From Pyrocephalus nanus (Eukaryota > Chordata > Aves > Passeriformes > Tyrannidae): a DNA stretch of 64,000 nucleotides. Where the stretch lies: contig CM076270.1 in the NCBI GenBank assembly GCA_038380795.1, positions 17,333,001 through 17,397,000 of the forward strand. The letters are read 5' to 3'. Under the pieces are notes generated by a model, which saw only the letters and a list, made by a program, of their open reading frames with translations, was not told where the DNA came from and did not search any database. The stretch's first letter is position 1; each line of letters opens with the position of its first letter. The position numbers were made by a program, and so were the translations under genes. This document shows positions 28,194 to 39,018 of this stretch, piece by piece.

Positions 28194-28409
28194 CTTGCAA
28201 AGCTTCAGCAACAGCCAGCACGTCAGGTACGCTGTCAGAGGGAATTTCACTTTTATATATCTTTCAGGCAAACAGGTAAGGTGCATTTGTCCCAAATCCA
28301 ACTCTTCATGGACAGCACTACTGCCAGCATTATTAATATCATCTTCCCCACCCTCTTGTCTTCCTTTTTCCTCTTCTGCTGATGCACCCAAACATCTATT
28401 GAACTCCAT
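28194..28409 (-). CDS. candidate first coding exon, unrecognised
   Basis: Speculative. On the minus strand an ATG at 28409 in strong Kozak context (A at -3, G at +4) opens a 72-codon frame ending exactly at an AAG|GTAAGG splice donor (exon end 28194, intron phase 0). The predicted segment has an acidic, low-complexity part (about residues 11-24, rich in E, G and D) and a hydrophobic stretch (about residues 56-70, FPLTAYLTCWLLLKL) that could be a membrane helix or signal anchor. I do not recognise it. The GA-rich exon makes the plus strand pyrimidine-rich, and that strand has its own open frames, so the coding look may be compositional. There is no CpG island here and no partner exon was identified. 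Confidence 0.2.
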
Positions 28410-28463
28410 TTTCAAAACGTCTGTCGTGTCACCCCCTCCCAACCCCCCCCTCCTTCTCCACAG

Positions 28464-28590
28464 CCCTAATCTTTCCAGAGACGACTCAGGAAAGTTTCAA
28501 TTGCACACCAGTAACGATATTCCCTGATCCTCCAGAGGTATGCAGCCTTGTCTTTGAGCCAACCCAAAAAGTTAAGGCTGTGCTAGAATA
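28464..28590 (+). CDS. competing exon candidate on the opposite strand
   Basis: Speculative. A long pyrimidine tract ending TTCTCCACAG at 28463 makes a good plus-strand 3' splice site. The following frame is open for about 42 codons to a TAA at 28588-28590, which overlaps an AATAAA word. There is also a donor-like AGAG|GTATGC at 28538, so an internal exon 28464-28537 is the alternative. The peptide contains an NCT glycosylation-type sequon but matches no family I know. It is unlikely that both this and the minus-strand candidate at 28194-28409 are real, and both may be chance. Confidence 0.12.
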
Positions 28591-30858
28591 AACTTTCTTT
28601 AAACTGTATTGGCTCTTTGCCTTTCTCTTATTGAACAACCTCTTGCAAATGTGTGTACAGCTACAAGACAAATATAGCACCAGCAAGCCTTGTCATACAG
28701 CACAAGAATACTCCTGTTGTTGCCAAGAGAGGAGAGAAAGATTCCATTTACTTAAAGAGCAAGTCCTCGGCATCAGTGCTCCCTTGTTCATTTGGAGGAG
28801 GAAAAAAGATGAAAAATCTGTTATCTTTGAAAACTTATTTTTTTGTCAACTGCATTTCCTCAGAACAAACCCCCCAATCTGTAAAAAAAAATAAATTATG
28901 TTCTTACAGAGGAGGGTTTTTTAATTCCAGAGACTTCCAGCCACAGTAATTCATTGTCTGTGATATCGCAGATGCCAAGCCTGGGAAGGCTACAAATTTC
29001 AAAAGAATAAATGAGGTTTTGCAGATGGACTGGAGCCAAGACATTCTCAAATAATGAACAGCCCTTCCATAGGCCAAAATATGAAGAAAATATGCAAGAG
29101 ATTAACTAAGTAATTTTTTAGCTAAACATTAAGCAGCTCATCTGTGCCTTGTGACAGCTCAAACTTGTACATTAAGAACAATTTTAAGGACCTTTTTAAG
29201 GATCTCTTAGTGACAGAAAAGATCTAAAGATTTAGGTTTAATTGTATCAATTATGAGAATTCAACAGCATCAACAACTAAAAGGCATAATTTTAATCAAT
29301 AGGATTAACTTTACTGGTGACTTCATGCTGAAATTTATGCTGTCTTCAAATTATCTCCCCCACCACAGGGAGGATTTTTGAGTAAAGGAAGAGAACGTTG
29401 TGGTTTGCTGAAAAACTAATGAAGAGTTCCAGTATCTTTTAACATATAGAGGATCTAATATCCAAAGATTCCATCATCTTGGACCACCTTCAAGCATCAG
29501 ACACAGCAGTTATTAAATCCTTGCCATCCAATTTTATGATCTTTAACCATATTAAATACCATCATAAATGATTTTCATAGGGCTACCTGTAAGTTATACA
29601 TTTTATTTTTAGAATGGGTGTTTCAGGATACAAAAGGTAAAACCAAAATTGCTACACACCCATACACAGTCTGTCCACAAGAAACAGCAAATGAAATGCA
29701 GAAAGCACACATATTTCTTTTGTCTGATACATTTTACAAGGTGTCTGGCTCACCTGGTTCCTGATGGGTACAGCTGCCACTATTCCCCTTTCTCTTCACG
29801 TTCACACAAATTTGAGAAAGAGAACATACAACAAATTAGAGAGCCAACCCTTCCTGTGATGGCTCGCTGGAATAAAGTGGAACATAATTTCTATTCCTGC
29901 AGGCAATCCTGAGCACAGATGTTGAAGGCAAGCTGGCTCTAGCAACTGTAAAGGAGCTGGATTGCATCCCAGTGCTCACTCCTCCTGTCATATCCCCTGC
30001 AGTCAACATGTGCCTGCAATTCCCACACGATGCTTGCTCTGACATAACACACTTTTTGAGCAATCAGCAGCAGCCCCTGTGTTTTCCCACCTGTAGCTGA
30101 TCAGGGACCACTCCTGGATCTTCCAAAGTCAGCAGACAGGGAGCACAGCCCTTGTGTGGCAGCCTGCTCTGCACAGGGACAAGCCAGAGCTCCTGAGCAT
30201 GAAAGCAAACGAATTCACAGGGAGGAAAGTTTCACAACTCCCTCCTGCTCTCTTGTCCCTAGAGGTAAGGAGACTACTATCCTCATTTGAAAGCAACTGT
30301 GGCCATGCCAAAAGCCTGCTCACTGTTGCTGCCAATTTTAAGCACAGTTAAAGAGCACTCGACATAGAAAATGACAGGGAAGGAGAAGTCAAACCAAAGA
30401 AATGCCAAGAAGCAGATGACTGAGCCAGCTTATAAACTTGTAGAACACTGTCAGCTGAGAAAATTACAAAGGTGGAGGCAGATGAAAACTGCATCTATTA
30501 CTAAATTACTTTCCCTTAGTCTGTTCCCAGAAGGACATGACATTGCCATACTCTGCCAAAGTCATATCATTTTCATCTTTCCGTTGCCTCCCAGTTCTTT
30601 GATTCTCACCACTAAGAAGTTGCTACATGAGGTATTTTCAGCCTAAGTATTTCTTCTCTAATCCCTACCATTTATGAAGTGAATAATGACATATGAACCA
30701 ACAGAGACAAGTCTGCCTAAGCTATTTTCTGGCCCTGGTAAGTGCAAGTGAAATGATAGTTAAAATAAGATCCACTTATACCCTTCATATAGTCAACATT
30801 CCCAGCATTCCTGTTCTGAGCAGACACCATCATAGCAGGGCTCAGCAAATGTAAGAAA

Positions 30859-30900
30859 ATAGACTTGGACCAAGTTGTGAATATAGACTTGGACCAAGTC
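30859..30900. repeat. duplicated near-palindromic word
   Basis: ATAGACTTGGACCAAGT occurs twice, 24 bases apart (30859-30875 and 30883-30899). Within it GACTTGG and CCAAGTC form a 7-bp inverted repeat around a single A, complete in the second copy. Confidence 0.8.
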
Positions 30901-31525
30901 TTAAAGGTACTTGATCTGGAGTTCTTACACAGCTATTTTATCTACAACACCTTTTCAGGAACTTTCAATATAAAACAAAACCAGAATGATTCATAGAAGG
31001 TGAATCAAAAAGCAGTCTGCATGCAGGGCTCACATATTGGGTTTGCTTGTCTTCATAACTTCCAGTATCTGAAATGGCTTCAAAGTCTTAAGATAAAACA
31101 AATTTCCCAAATAATAACTTTTTGTTGTAGCTTGAGAAATTACTGCAATTAAGAATAATGTATTTTAGCACCCTGCTGTGATAGATAATTTTCCCTCCAC
31201 AGCCTGTAGTCACAAGCCCAATTTTTGTTTTGTGTTGGACTTGATTCACATTTGGAAACAGCTTTTCTTGCCAGATATGATTCCTGAGCAGCTCCCCCAG
31301 CTTCTTCAGCACAAAGTGTAGTATAAAATAAAGGGTTTGGCTTTTCTGTTTTGCTATTTTAAATTCAAAATGGTTCATAGCAGAAGCATGATGTTACACT
31401 CCAGAGGAGTGTGTATAAGCTCCTGGCCATCCATACCCAGTTCCCTATTTCATTCTGCCCAGCTTGGAAAAAGCTGCTTACAAGAGCTCTAGATAGGACT
31501 GTCCTTCCCCATACCAAGATTTTAA

Positions 31526-31576
31526 AACAACCAACCCTCCCCTTCCCCCAAAAAAACCAACCCAACCCAACAAAAA
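31526..31576. repeat. C/A-rich low-complexity patch
   Basis: Almost only C and A with some T (AACCAACCC, CCCCAAAAAAACC, AACCCAACCCAAC). Its complement is a G/T-rich tract like those at 57601 and 61235. Confidence 0.75.
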
Positions 31577-32790
31577 ATGCAAAGCACCCCATGGTTTTTA
31601 TTCCTATTACCCTCACCACCACCTCATGGTCCCGTGTGTTTCTAAGGTGTTGTAAGAAGGTTTTCTGAAAATGAAGTTCAGTGAGTAACTTCCGAATTGT
31701 TCAAGCCAGTGTTTTTGATGCCATCCTTGGGCAATCTTAGCACTGACCTGTTAATACCCTCAGTATTACTGTAGCATTCAGTAGCTACAGACTGAGGTAT
31801 TTAAGAGAGTTGCCATTGAAATTGACACAGTTCCATCCTAACAACTAGAGGCTGTAGAAAGGAAGCCAAGAAATTTCAGAAGAATGGGATTTTTGAAGGG
31901 CAAGCTGCTAAAAGCTAATGAATTGAAATGTAAGTTAACAGATTTTGCAGACACAAGGGAACATGACATAATGCAGTTGAGAAGCTGTTCCAGTTATGAA
32001 GGACAAATTGGTAACAGTTCTGACATGACTTCTTAAATTAGGTGATGAGGTAAACTCTCAACACACACTGAGCGAAGTGAGTTGTTTAAACCTTAGGCTT
32101 TGCTTGCCAGATTCTGGAATGATATGTTTTTGAAGTAGGGGAAGAGAACATAGCATTGACATTACAATTCCCACTTTCAAAGGCTCCAGCAATGTTACTT
32201 AATTAAATCTTGGAGCCCTGGGAATGCAGTTAACCTTGACTTTACCCAGATCGCTGCTCAAGCCTCATGTTTCCCCAGCAGGTTTGTACAGTTAAAAAGG
32301 ATATTTTGTGGTTGTGTATCATAGTAAAGTTAGAGTTCAGAATGGTTTATAGTAAATATCTAGTTGCATATAGAGTGTGATTTGAGTTTATATGCACATA
32401 CTTGATAAATATTTATACTACTTACCATGTGTAAGTAGCTGATATAAGCAGATTTTAGGTGAGTAATTGATGGTCACAGGCTCCACTAATTCTCAGTCAA
32501 ATGGCCCACTGAAATGGCAAAAAATAGTATTTTAAACTCCTATAAGCTGCTTAGAATCTACATAAATAAACTCTTCAAACAAGGTGTACCCCATTTCATT
32601 CCTATCATGACTGGTTGCTCTTTTTATCAGACTTAGCTCTTGGAACAATAGTAGCAATCAAACACTTTCAATCTGGCACTAATATAAATGGAGCCTAGAA
32701 TATTTGCAAAAAATGACTCTAAATCATTCCACCTCTCACTGCAAGTTATTCTATCATTACCACAATGGGAATTTTTCTACTTGTTTCTTT

Positions 32791-32793
<3 letters not shown>

Positions 32794-32820
<27 letters not shown>
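32794..32820. repeat. T27 homopolymer
   Basis: Twenty-seven thymines, preceded by a T/C stretch and followed by AACTAG. The sequence to its right was checked for a minus-strand retroposon body, and none was recognised. Confidence 0.9.
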
Positions 32821-32822
<2 letters not shown>

Positions 32823-35124
32823 CTAGAAAAACCTTTTGCTTCCATTATTAGGATCTAGATACAGGGGGCAGACTGGAATAAACCCCTCCAGGATGAGAGA
32901 GTTCAGGACCCGAAACTGAATGTGAACCTGTCTCTTCCTGATGAGGACTCACTTCTTTATTAACCACCAGGGCACTGCCCTTTCCTGCTCACAGTCAGTG
33001 ACCATCCCCACTGGTCACTGGGAGGGTAACACTTCCCCTCCCACTGCCATGAAGAAGTCTCTTGAATCTGTATTTCAGAGCATTCTGTGTTTACTCCCAA
33101 GGTTTCCTCCAGGACTGCGATGGTTGGAAATCTGTCTAAAACAAGAGCCCTGGCTCCTCATTAGTTGCTTGACTATGGATAGGGAGTCATTAAGACAGAT
33201 AAAGTTGTTTAGAGAGATGAGTTTTATCATGAGCAACGCTGGTCCTCCATACTCTCTCCAGCATTTCTGCAGCTAGGGAGTACTATCTCACGACTCTCTT
33301 GACATGCCAGGACCTGTCATCCTTCAGCCTTGCCCTAGTCCCCTTTTATTATCAAAACTTTACATGCCTTAAAGAAACAGGATAGAGTTAACCTTCTGGA
33401 AAGCTGCTGTCTTCCCTGTCTTTCTCACTGCCTTTTGCTAAAAGATCACAGTTTTGACTTGTTGTGTTTTTACTCAAAACTCCAGTGCTTTTAGCCCTAC
33501 AAATAGCATTTTGGCTACCAGAAAACCTAAACGGAGCTACAGGGGAGCCCTGAGCAGAATTCTTCAACTGTCTGAGCAATCTCCCAAAATAGTTGAGGAC
33601 ATGTGATACTTCTGATTATTTTGAACCTGCTGGCAATATCCTGCAGCAGTGCTTAGATTTATTCAGCATCTGAGGAGGCAGAAAAGCCTCCCTAATCTGC
33701 ACAGTGAAGAGATGCACTGTAAGCAACTGGCCTTCTTGTGGTATTTGATGGACTGTTTCCATCTGGCTGGACTATTTCACAGCATACTGCTCTGAGCTTT
33801 GTAGCACTTTATACTTAACTCACAAATGCACAGCAGTATTTAGAGCTATTTCTTGCATGAGTTAGTCATTGCTGGATGGCCATCCATTAAAACCTCCACT
33901 GGGATATAAGCAGCAGACATCTGTCTGCACTGGAACTGAAGGTGTGACATGTAAAAGCACCCAAGCTGCGGCTGGTTAACTACTGTGCCTGCCAATAGCA
34001 GGAAAGCTGCAGACCTCAGCTCAAAAACCCACTGTGCCAAACCCACTGAGGAGCTTTGGCATTAATCTGGTAGCCACATGTGTCACCAGCATCAGTGGGT
34101 GAACAGCCGTGATGGGCAGATCTCTACACACTGTTCTGGGAAATGTGCAGCCTCTGTGTGTGCTGAAGCAGCATTTGCCTTAAATTAAGGGTGAAAACTG
34201 GGTCAGGTTAAAGATATGAGGCTTTCTGAAATGAAAGCCTCTAGGAGTTAACTATGGGTTAGCTAAATGCAGATGGCCAAAAATGTAGAGTTTATGTGAA
34301 CAGCACACACCACATAAGCCCCCAAAAAAGCCAAATTGGGAAATCTTTTGAGAGAAAACAACCTTTTTTTAGCATACTCTGGCACATGCTGCTTGGGACT
34401 GGGTCAGCAATGTCCGAGGAATAGGAGTTCACTGTATTCTTTTACATTTGGTTTTTGTTCCAGCAAGTTTGGAGAGGTGTGAAAATGAAAACTGGCTGTG
34501 CTGAAACATAACCAGGGAAGTTCAGCTCAGGTTTCAACCAGCAGCTTTGTGGTTTGGCATGAAAGAGACTATTCCAGTTCCTAGCAGGATGTAAACACCC
34601 TGGGTGAGCATTACTCTTCTTTGGGAGATCTCTGGCCACCTGCTCGAGCATTCATCCTTGCTCCGAGCTCATTACAAGTGCCCCGGGATTTGATGAGGAG
34701 GAGTGGCAGTAAATACTTAAATACTTAATGTTTTGTTCACTGTTTAGGACAGCCTTGAATCTTTGCTATGCACACCAGGAGAGAGGGTGAAAGGCAGGAG
34801 GTTTTCACACACACTTGAGGCTCTGCCCGAGACCCCCACGCCATTTTACCTTAGGGTCTCCAAGCCTGCTGCGCCCTGAGCCACATCACACAGCCTTCGT
34901 GCCCCAACTAGAGCAAGACCTTGAAATTTGCCGGCAGATCCCCAGGGATCTCTGAAAAAAATGTTCCCTCACAGCTGCTGCCAGCAGCCTGAGCAACTTG
35001 TCCCAGCCCAGCACTGTGCCCCTCACGGGACATTCCAGAACAATCCCCCTCCGCCTTCACAAGGTGTCCCTGCTCTGCCTTCCAGAGGGGGCTGGGGGTG
35101 AATTCACTCTCTATGTTGCCCAGG

Positions 35125-35959
35125 GAATCACAGAATCTATTAGGTTGGGAAAGACCTCCAAGATCATAGAGTCTAGTCTATGACCAAACACCACCATGTC
35201 ACTACACCTTGGCACTGAGTGCCACATCCAGCCTTTCCTGAAGCACCTCCAGGGACAGTGCTTCCACCACCTCCCAGCAGTCCATTCCGATGTCTAATCA
35301 CCCTTTCTATGAAGAATTTCTTCCTTAATGTTCAACCTAGTCCTCCCCTGGCTTAAGACTATGTCCTCCTGTCCTGTTGCTGGTTGCCTGGGAGAGGAGA
35401 ACCCCCACCTCACTACAACCTCTTTTCAGGGAGTTTTAGAGAGTGATGAGGTCACCCCTGAGCTTCTTTTTCTCCAGGCTAAACACCCCCAGCTCCCTCA
35501 GCCTCTCCTCACAGGACCTGTGCTCCAGACCCTTCCCAGCTCCATTCCTTTCTCTGGACCTGCTCCAACACCTCAGTGTCCCTCCTGAACTGAAGGGCCC
35601 AGAACTGGACACAGCAGTCAAGGTGTGGCCTCAGCAGTGCCCAGTGCAGGGGGACAATCACTGTCCTGGTCCTGCTGCCACACTATCGCTGGCACAGCCC
35701 AGGTGCCATTGGCCTTGTTGCCCACCTGGGCACACGCTGCCTCATGTTCAGCTGCTGTCGACCAGAACCCCCAGGTACTTTTATGCTGGGCCGCTTTCCA
35801 GCCACTCATCCCCCAGCCTGTAGAGCTGCAGGGGGTTGTTGTGGCTGAAGTGCAGAACCAGACACTTGGCCTGGTTGAACCCCACAAAACTGGCCTTGAC
35901 CCATTGATCCAGCCTGTCCAGATCCCTCTGCAGAGCCTTCCTACCCTGCAGGCGATCGA
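35125..35959 (-). mobile_element. CR1 LINE, 5'-truncated, degenerate
   Basis: A CR1 (chicken repeat 1) non-LTR retrotransposon copy in antisense. The 3' end is at 35125 (AATCACAGAATC..., a diverged CR1 tail). The body matches the end of ORF2, the endonuclease/reverse-transcriptase polyprotein. Translated on the minus strand, 35436-35621 contains the family's C-terminal signature, read here as [20 protein letters not shown] followed by [12 protein letters not shown]. Further upstream, AQVGNKANG and [12 protein letters not shown] segments occur in different frames, so the copy carries frameshifts and is dead. Similarity stops at about 35959 at GATCGA, giving about 835 bp of an element that is several kb when complete. 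It abuts a CpG island at its truncated 5' end. Confidence 0.93.
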
Positions 35960-36154
35960 AGAGCCGAGTCCTCTCCCCGCTGCACTGGCTCTGCTCTGGG
36001 CTGGAGCTGCCTCCCCACAGCCCTGCAGCGCCCTCAGGCCCCTTCCCAGACCCCTTCCCAGCCCCACCCTCAGGGCACAGCGGTCCCTGCTCCCCCCAGC
36101 CCTCCCGCTGCCCCGGCCGTGGCTGCTGCGCGGTGTGAGGCGGCGGGAGCAGCC

Positions 36155-36164
36155 GGGGCGGGCC
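36155..36164 (+). promoter_or_regulatory. GC box (Sp1/KLF type)
   Basis: GGGGCGGGCC is the canonical Sp1/KLF-family binding sequence. It lies in the densest part of the CpG island, 60-400 bp upstream of the two consensus plus-strand splice donors. Binding is inferred only. Confidence 0.45.
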
Positions 36165-36565
36165 TGAAGGCGAGCGAGCACAGGTGCGGGGCAGGGAACG
36201 CCCCGGGGTGGAACGGACCCGGTGAGCTGGCTCGAGGAGGGGCTGGGGGCTCCGCGGCAGGGTGGTGAGCGGTCAGGGGTGAGCCTTGCTCTGCCCAGCT
36301 TCGCAGAGCCCCCCTCAGTCACCGTGTTCAGACCGCGAGGGTTCGAGGTGTGCATTTCCCGCTGACCGGTGAAGGGATGCTGTGACAAAAGCTGGGATCT
36401 GAGGCGCGAGCTCCTCAGCTGGAAATAATTGAGGCCTTTTGTGGGAACTGCGTGATGGGGGCTGAAGCTGTTGTGTATGGGGTGAGCGCTCCATGGGCTG
36501 GAGTCAGGCGAGGACCCCCAGGAACCCACACGTCGGAGATCAGAGCAGGGATCTGCAGCCACCAG

Positions 36566-36571
36566 GTGAGA
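36566..36571 (+). other. candidate first-exon splice donor
   Basis: CACCAG|GTGAGA is close to the ideal vertebrate 5' splice site. With the GC box near 36160 it would close a first exon of up to about 400 bp inside the CpG island. An alternative donor is at 36222. An ATG-led frame runs from 36452 up to this donor without a stop but is not recognisable, and the exon could equally be untranslated. Confidence 0.3.
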
Positions 36572-36780
36572 CCCTCAGCACCCACCCCTGCGCTGCCCCT
36601 TGGCCAGCTCTGCCCGTGCCCCGCCGCCCCAGCACCCAGAGTCAGCCAGGTGGTACCTCAGAGCACCACGGGTTGTTATCTGGCACATCCCCGGCGCATC
36701 ACCCCCTGCGCGTTTCCCGGTGTTTTGCTTATTTCTGTAGTCACAGCAACACACCTTTCTTTGTTCCATTTGTATTAAGA

Positions 36781-36907
36781 AAGTTGGTTGGAGCACGGTG
36801 CTAATAATTCAGAGGTTGTGGTTTTGATTCCCATATGGGCCATTCACTTAAGAATTGGACTCAGTGAGCCCTGAGGATCCCTTCCAGCTCAGAATATTTG
36901 GTGATTA
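36781..36907 (+). mobile_element. tRNA-Ile-headed SINE with CR1 tail (TguSINE1-like)
   Basis: The first about 65 bases follow a tRNA-Ile gene: TTGGTTGGAGCACGGTGCTA for the D arm and anticodon arm, AAT as anticodon, GGTTTTGATTCCC as T arm and B box, and ATGGGCCA as acceptor end. The remaining about 60 bases match the CR1 3' tail (GGACTCAGTGAGCC, CCCTTCCAGCTCAGAATATT). CR1-tailed SINEs are presumably mobilised by the CR1 reverse transcriptase. The 5' end lacks about 14 tRNA bases including part of box A, so the internal Pol III promoter is probably broken. It is not a functional tRNA gene. The name TguSINE1 is from memory; the head-plus-tail structure is seen directly. Confidence 0.85.
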
Positions 36908-37852
36908 AGGTGCTCCTTCTTAATGTATTACCAACTGAATCATGTCCCTTTCATTTTCGTTTCCATGCCTGTCATTACCTTCCTCATTGTTCAAGATGAT
37001 GAGGGTTCTCAGCACTTTCTAAAGCCCCCCTGATAGGAATGGGTGGGTTAGTGCTTCCTTGCATTTGAGTGATTACTACTGGGTTTCAGATCGTGCCAGC
37101 TTTCAGTGTATTCCTCCTGTTCCATCATGGAAAAATTGTTCTTCTTCCTTCCCCTTCTGCAATTTTCTACTTAAGAGCATTAATGCATGGATACAATTAT
37201 GCTAACATTAGGCAAATTGTTGCTTTGAAAAGTCCTTGTAATTGAATGACAGATGCTTATGACTGAATCCATTTAAATACTCAATATAAGACTAAAGTTA
37301 CTATTCAGGGACCTGCTTAACATCCTGAGTACTCCTTGACTTTGAAGTGGAAATGGTGATTGGCACCACAGAGAGTTAGTGTGGAGTTCCCAGGTTAGAA
37401 AATATACTATAGTGCTGCAGTAATTCAGGTGGCACTTGCACTGTATGTCTGGATGTAAATGAATCTGAAACTATGATAGAATATAGATGAACAATAGTTT
37501 TATAGTAGTGTAACAGTTTTCTATTAAATACTGCCTTTGGGGTAAACAACTGAAGGAGCTTTTCTGCCAGGTCTTATTGTATTTCATTACAGTATTTACA
37601 AAATGGAGAGCTATGTAGTTTTATTTAGAATGGCTACAGAAAACAAAATTGAGAAGTGTGTTTTTTCACTTAAAAAATTATGCATCTTTATCTTGCTGAA
37701 GTTTTGAAGTATTTGTAAATACAATTTTACTTAAATGTCTTCCCACAGTTTGAAAGACAAGAAAAATTTTCTGTGCATACCTACTTAGTTACTTCAAACT
37801 CCAGTCTGTGCTCTGTTATGCCAGATCTAACTCAATTTCTTTATTTTTTCAG

Positions 37853-37953
37853 ACAGTCAAGACTTCTGAAGGTGGGACACTTTCAGATGTGCCTGAAAGT
37901 TAGTGCTTTCTTCAAGGAGTCAACCAGCTAATTTATAAGGCATGTGGAAAAAG
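37853..37953 (+). ncRNA. candidate internal exon, non-coding
   Basis: The 3' splice site is close to ideal: a branch-point word CTAAC (37827-37831, branch A about 22 nt upstream), then a T-rich tract ending ATTTTTTCAG at 37852. After 101 bp comes a donor AAAAAG|GTAGGG at 37954. All three frames contain stops, so if this is an exon it is untranslated (5' UTR or lncRNA). It begins 1.3 kb downstream of the island's candidate donor, the right order for a second exon of an island-driven plus-strand transcript. Expression is untested, and splice-like pairs occur by chance. Confidence 0.3.
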
Positions 37954-38641
37954 GTAGGGATGAGCTTTTATTTAATAGTTAGATCAGGACAAATTCCTCA
38001 TGGAGGCCAGAACTTCCATTCCTAAACAAGGCACTTCTCAAAGCAGTAAGTGCCTACGTTTAGAAACTAATCCACTTTCTAGAGGACATACACTTGATAA
38101 TCTGCTAACTTCTCGATATTCTGATTCTCCCAGTACTCACTGATTTATAAGCCAGGTTCTCCTACACAAGGAGAAGAATTAGTGAATTTTGGATCTATAA
38201 GACTTTGATACAGGCTGTGGATTTAAAGATAATAAATTATTCATAGTAGGAGGGTTTTTGCTGAACAATGAGTTTACAGCGCTGGAAAATATTAAATTTG
38301 CTAATGTCATACATAGCAATAAAGTGATGTTGACTAGAGACCAAACATGACATTCAATCCAAGTGACTTTAATATGTAATGTAGAATATGGTAACTAAAA
38401 TATAATACATAAAGCATATGTACATCAGATATGACATATATGAAAAATAGTTAAAATATGTTAAACAGCATATAAATGCATGTATCTTAGTTACATAATA
38501 AACCATGTATGTACTGAAATTTTATTAATCTGCTACTCAGATTTTAAAAGGTACCTGCATCAGATTTCTTCTCTATTCTTAAACTTAACAAGTTTGCACA
38601 AATCCTCTTTTTAGGTGTGTATACACACTTATTATGCATTT

Positions 38642-38657
38642 GTATATATATATATAT
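38642..38657. repeat. short (TA)n
   Basis: About eight alternating TA units within a T/A-rich patch that continues to about 38665. Confidence 0.85.
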
Positions 38658-39018
38658 TTATATGTACCATGCATGTACATTGTTCAGTCAGGAGTTTTAT
38701 CTTTTTCATTAAGTAGAAGTCAGAATATGTAACATTGTTCTCTCTTATATATCCCTCATTTTACCTGCAACTTTATTGTGTGTCCTGTCCATTTGCTTTA
38801 AAGTGTAAGCATGTAAAACATCCTGCCACCAAACACTCCAGCTTACTTAGAATAATGAAATATTGTGAGTGAAAAAAAATATTACTCTAGGACTTGTTAG
38901 TTCACATCACTAACACTTGACTGGAATACAAGAATGCCATTTTAATACTTTGCTTTCAGAAGGAACACTTACCTGACAGTTCATGTGGGTCTGATATTTC
39001 TCTCTTTATTTTTTTCAG

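Larger units (their letters stand above)
28591..35124. other. gene-free stretch
   Basis: No gene recognised. One donor-like site (CTAGAG|GTAAGG, about 30265) with a possible acceptor at about 30176 would bound an 88-bp interval, but nothing else supports it. The region holds a short duplicated inverted repeat (30859), a C/A-rich patch (31526) and a T27 run (32794), listed separately. GC rises from about 34.8 kb toward the CR1 and CpG island. Confidence 0.55.
35951..36720. promoter_or_regulatory. CpG island, putative promoter
   Basis: By eye about 50 CpGs in 770 bp with roughly 64 percent GC, an observed/expected near 0.6, against a very CpG-poor background. The densest part is about 36061-36330. 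It holds a canonical Sp1 GC box at 36155-36164. No TATA box was seen, which suits a CpG-type promoter. Downstream on the plus strand are consensus splice donors at 36222 (CCCG|GTGAGC) and 36566 (CACCAG|GTGAGA), suggesting a first exon. The first few bases overlap the end of the CR1, so part of the GC richness could be old repeat sequence. The associated gene is unknown. Confidence 0.65.
36908..39018. other. AT-rich, intron-like stretch
   Basis: No coding exon recognised. The region is AT-rich with a (TA)n tract at 38642. It holds one splice-bounded 101-bp interval (37853-37953), listed separately. Between the CpG island and the next such interval (39019) it behaves like intron sequence. Confidence 0.45.

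Noticed and set aside
30177..30264. 88-bp exon between an acceptor-like CTGCACAG and a donor CTAGAG|GTAAGG
   Set aside because: The acceptor has a poor pyrimidine tract, and the short open frame is unrecognised.
36781..36845. Functional tRNA-Ile gene
   Set aside because: The 5' part of the acceptor stem and D arm is missing, the stems carry mismatches, and a CR1 tail follows directly, so it is a SINE head.
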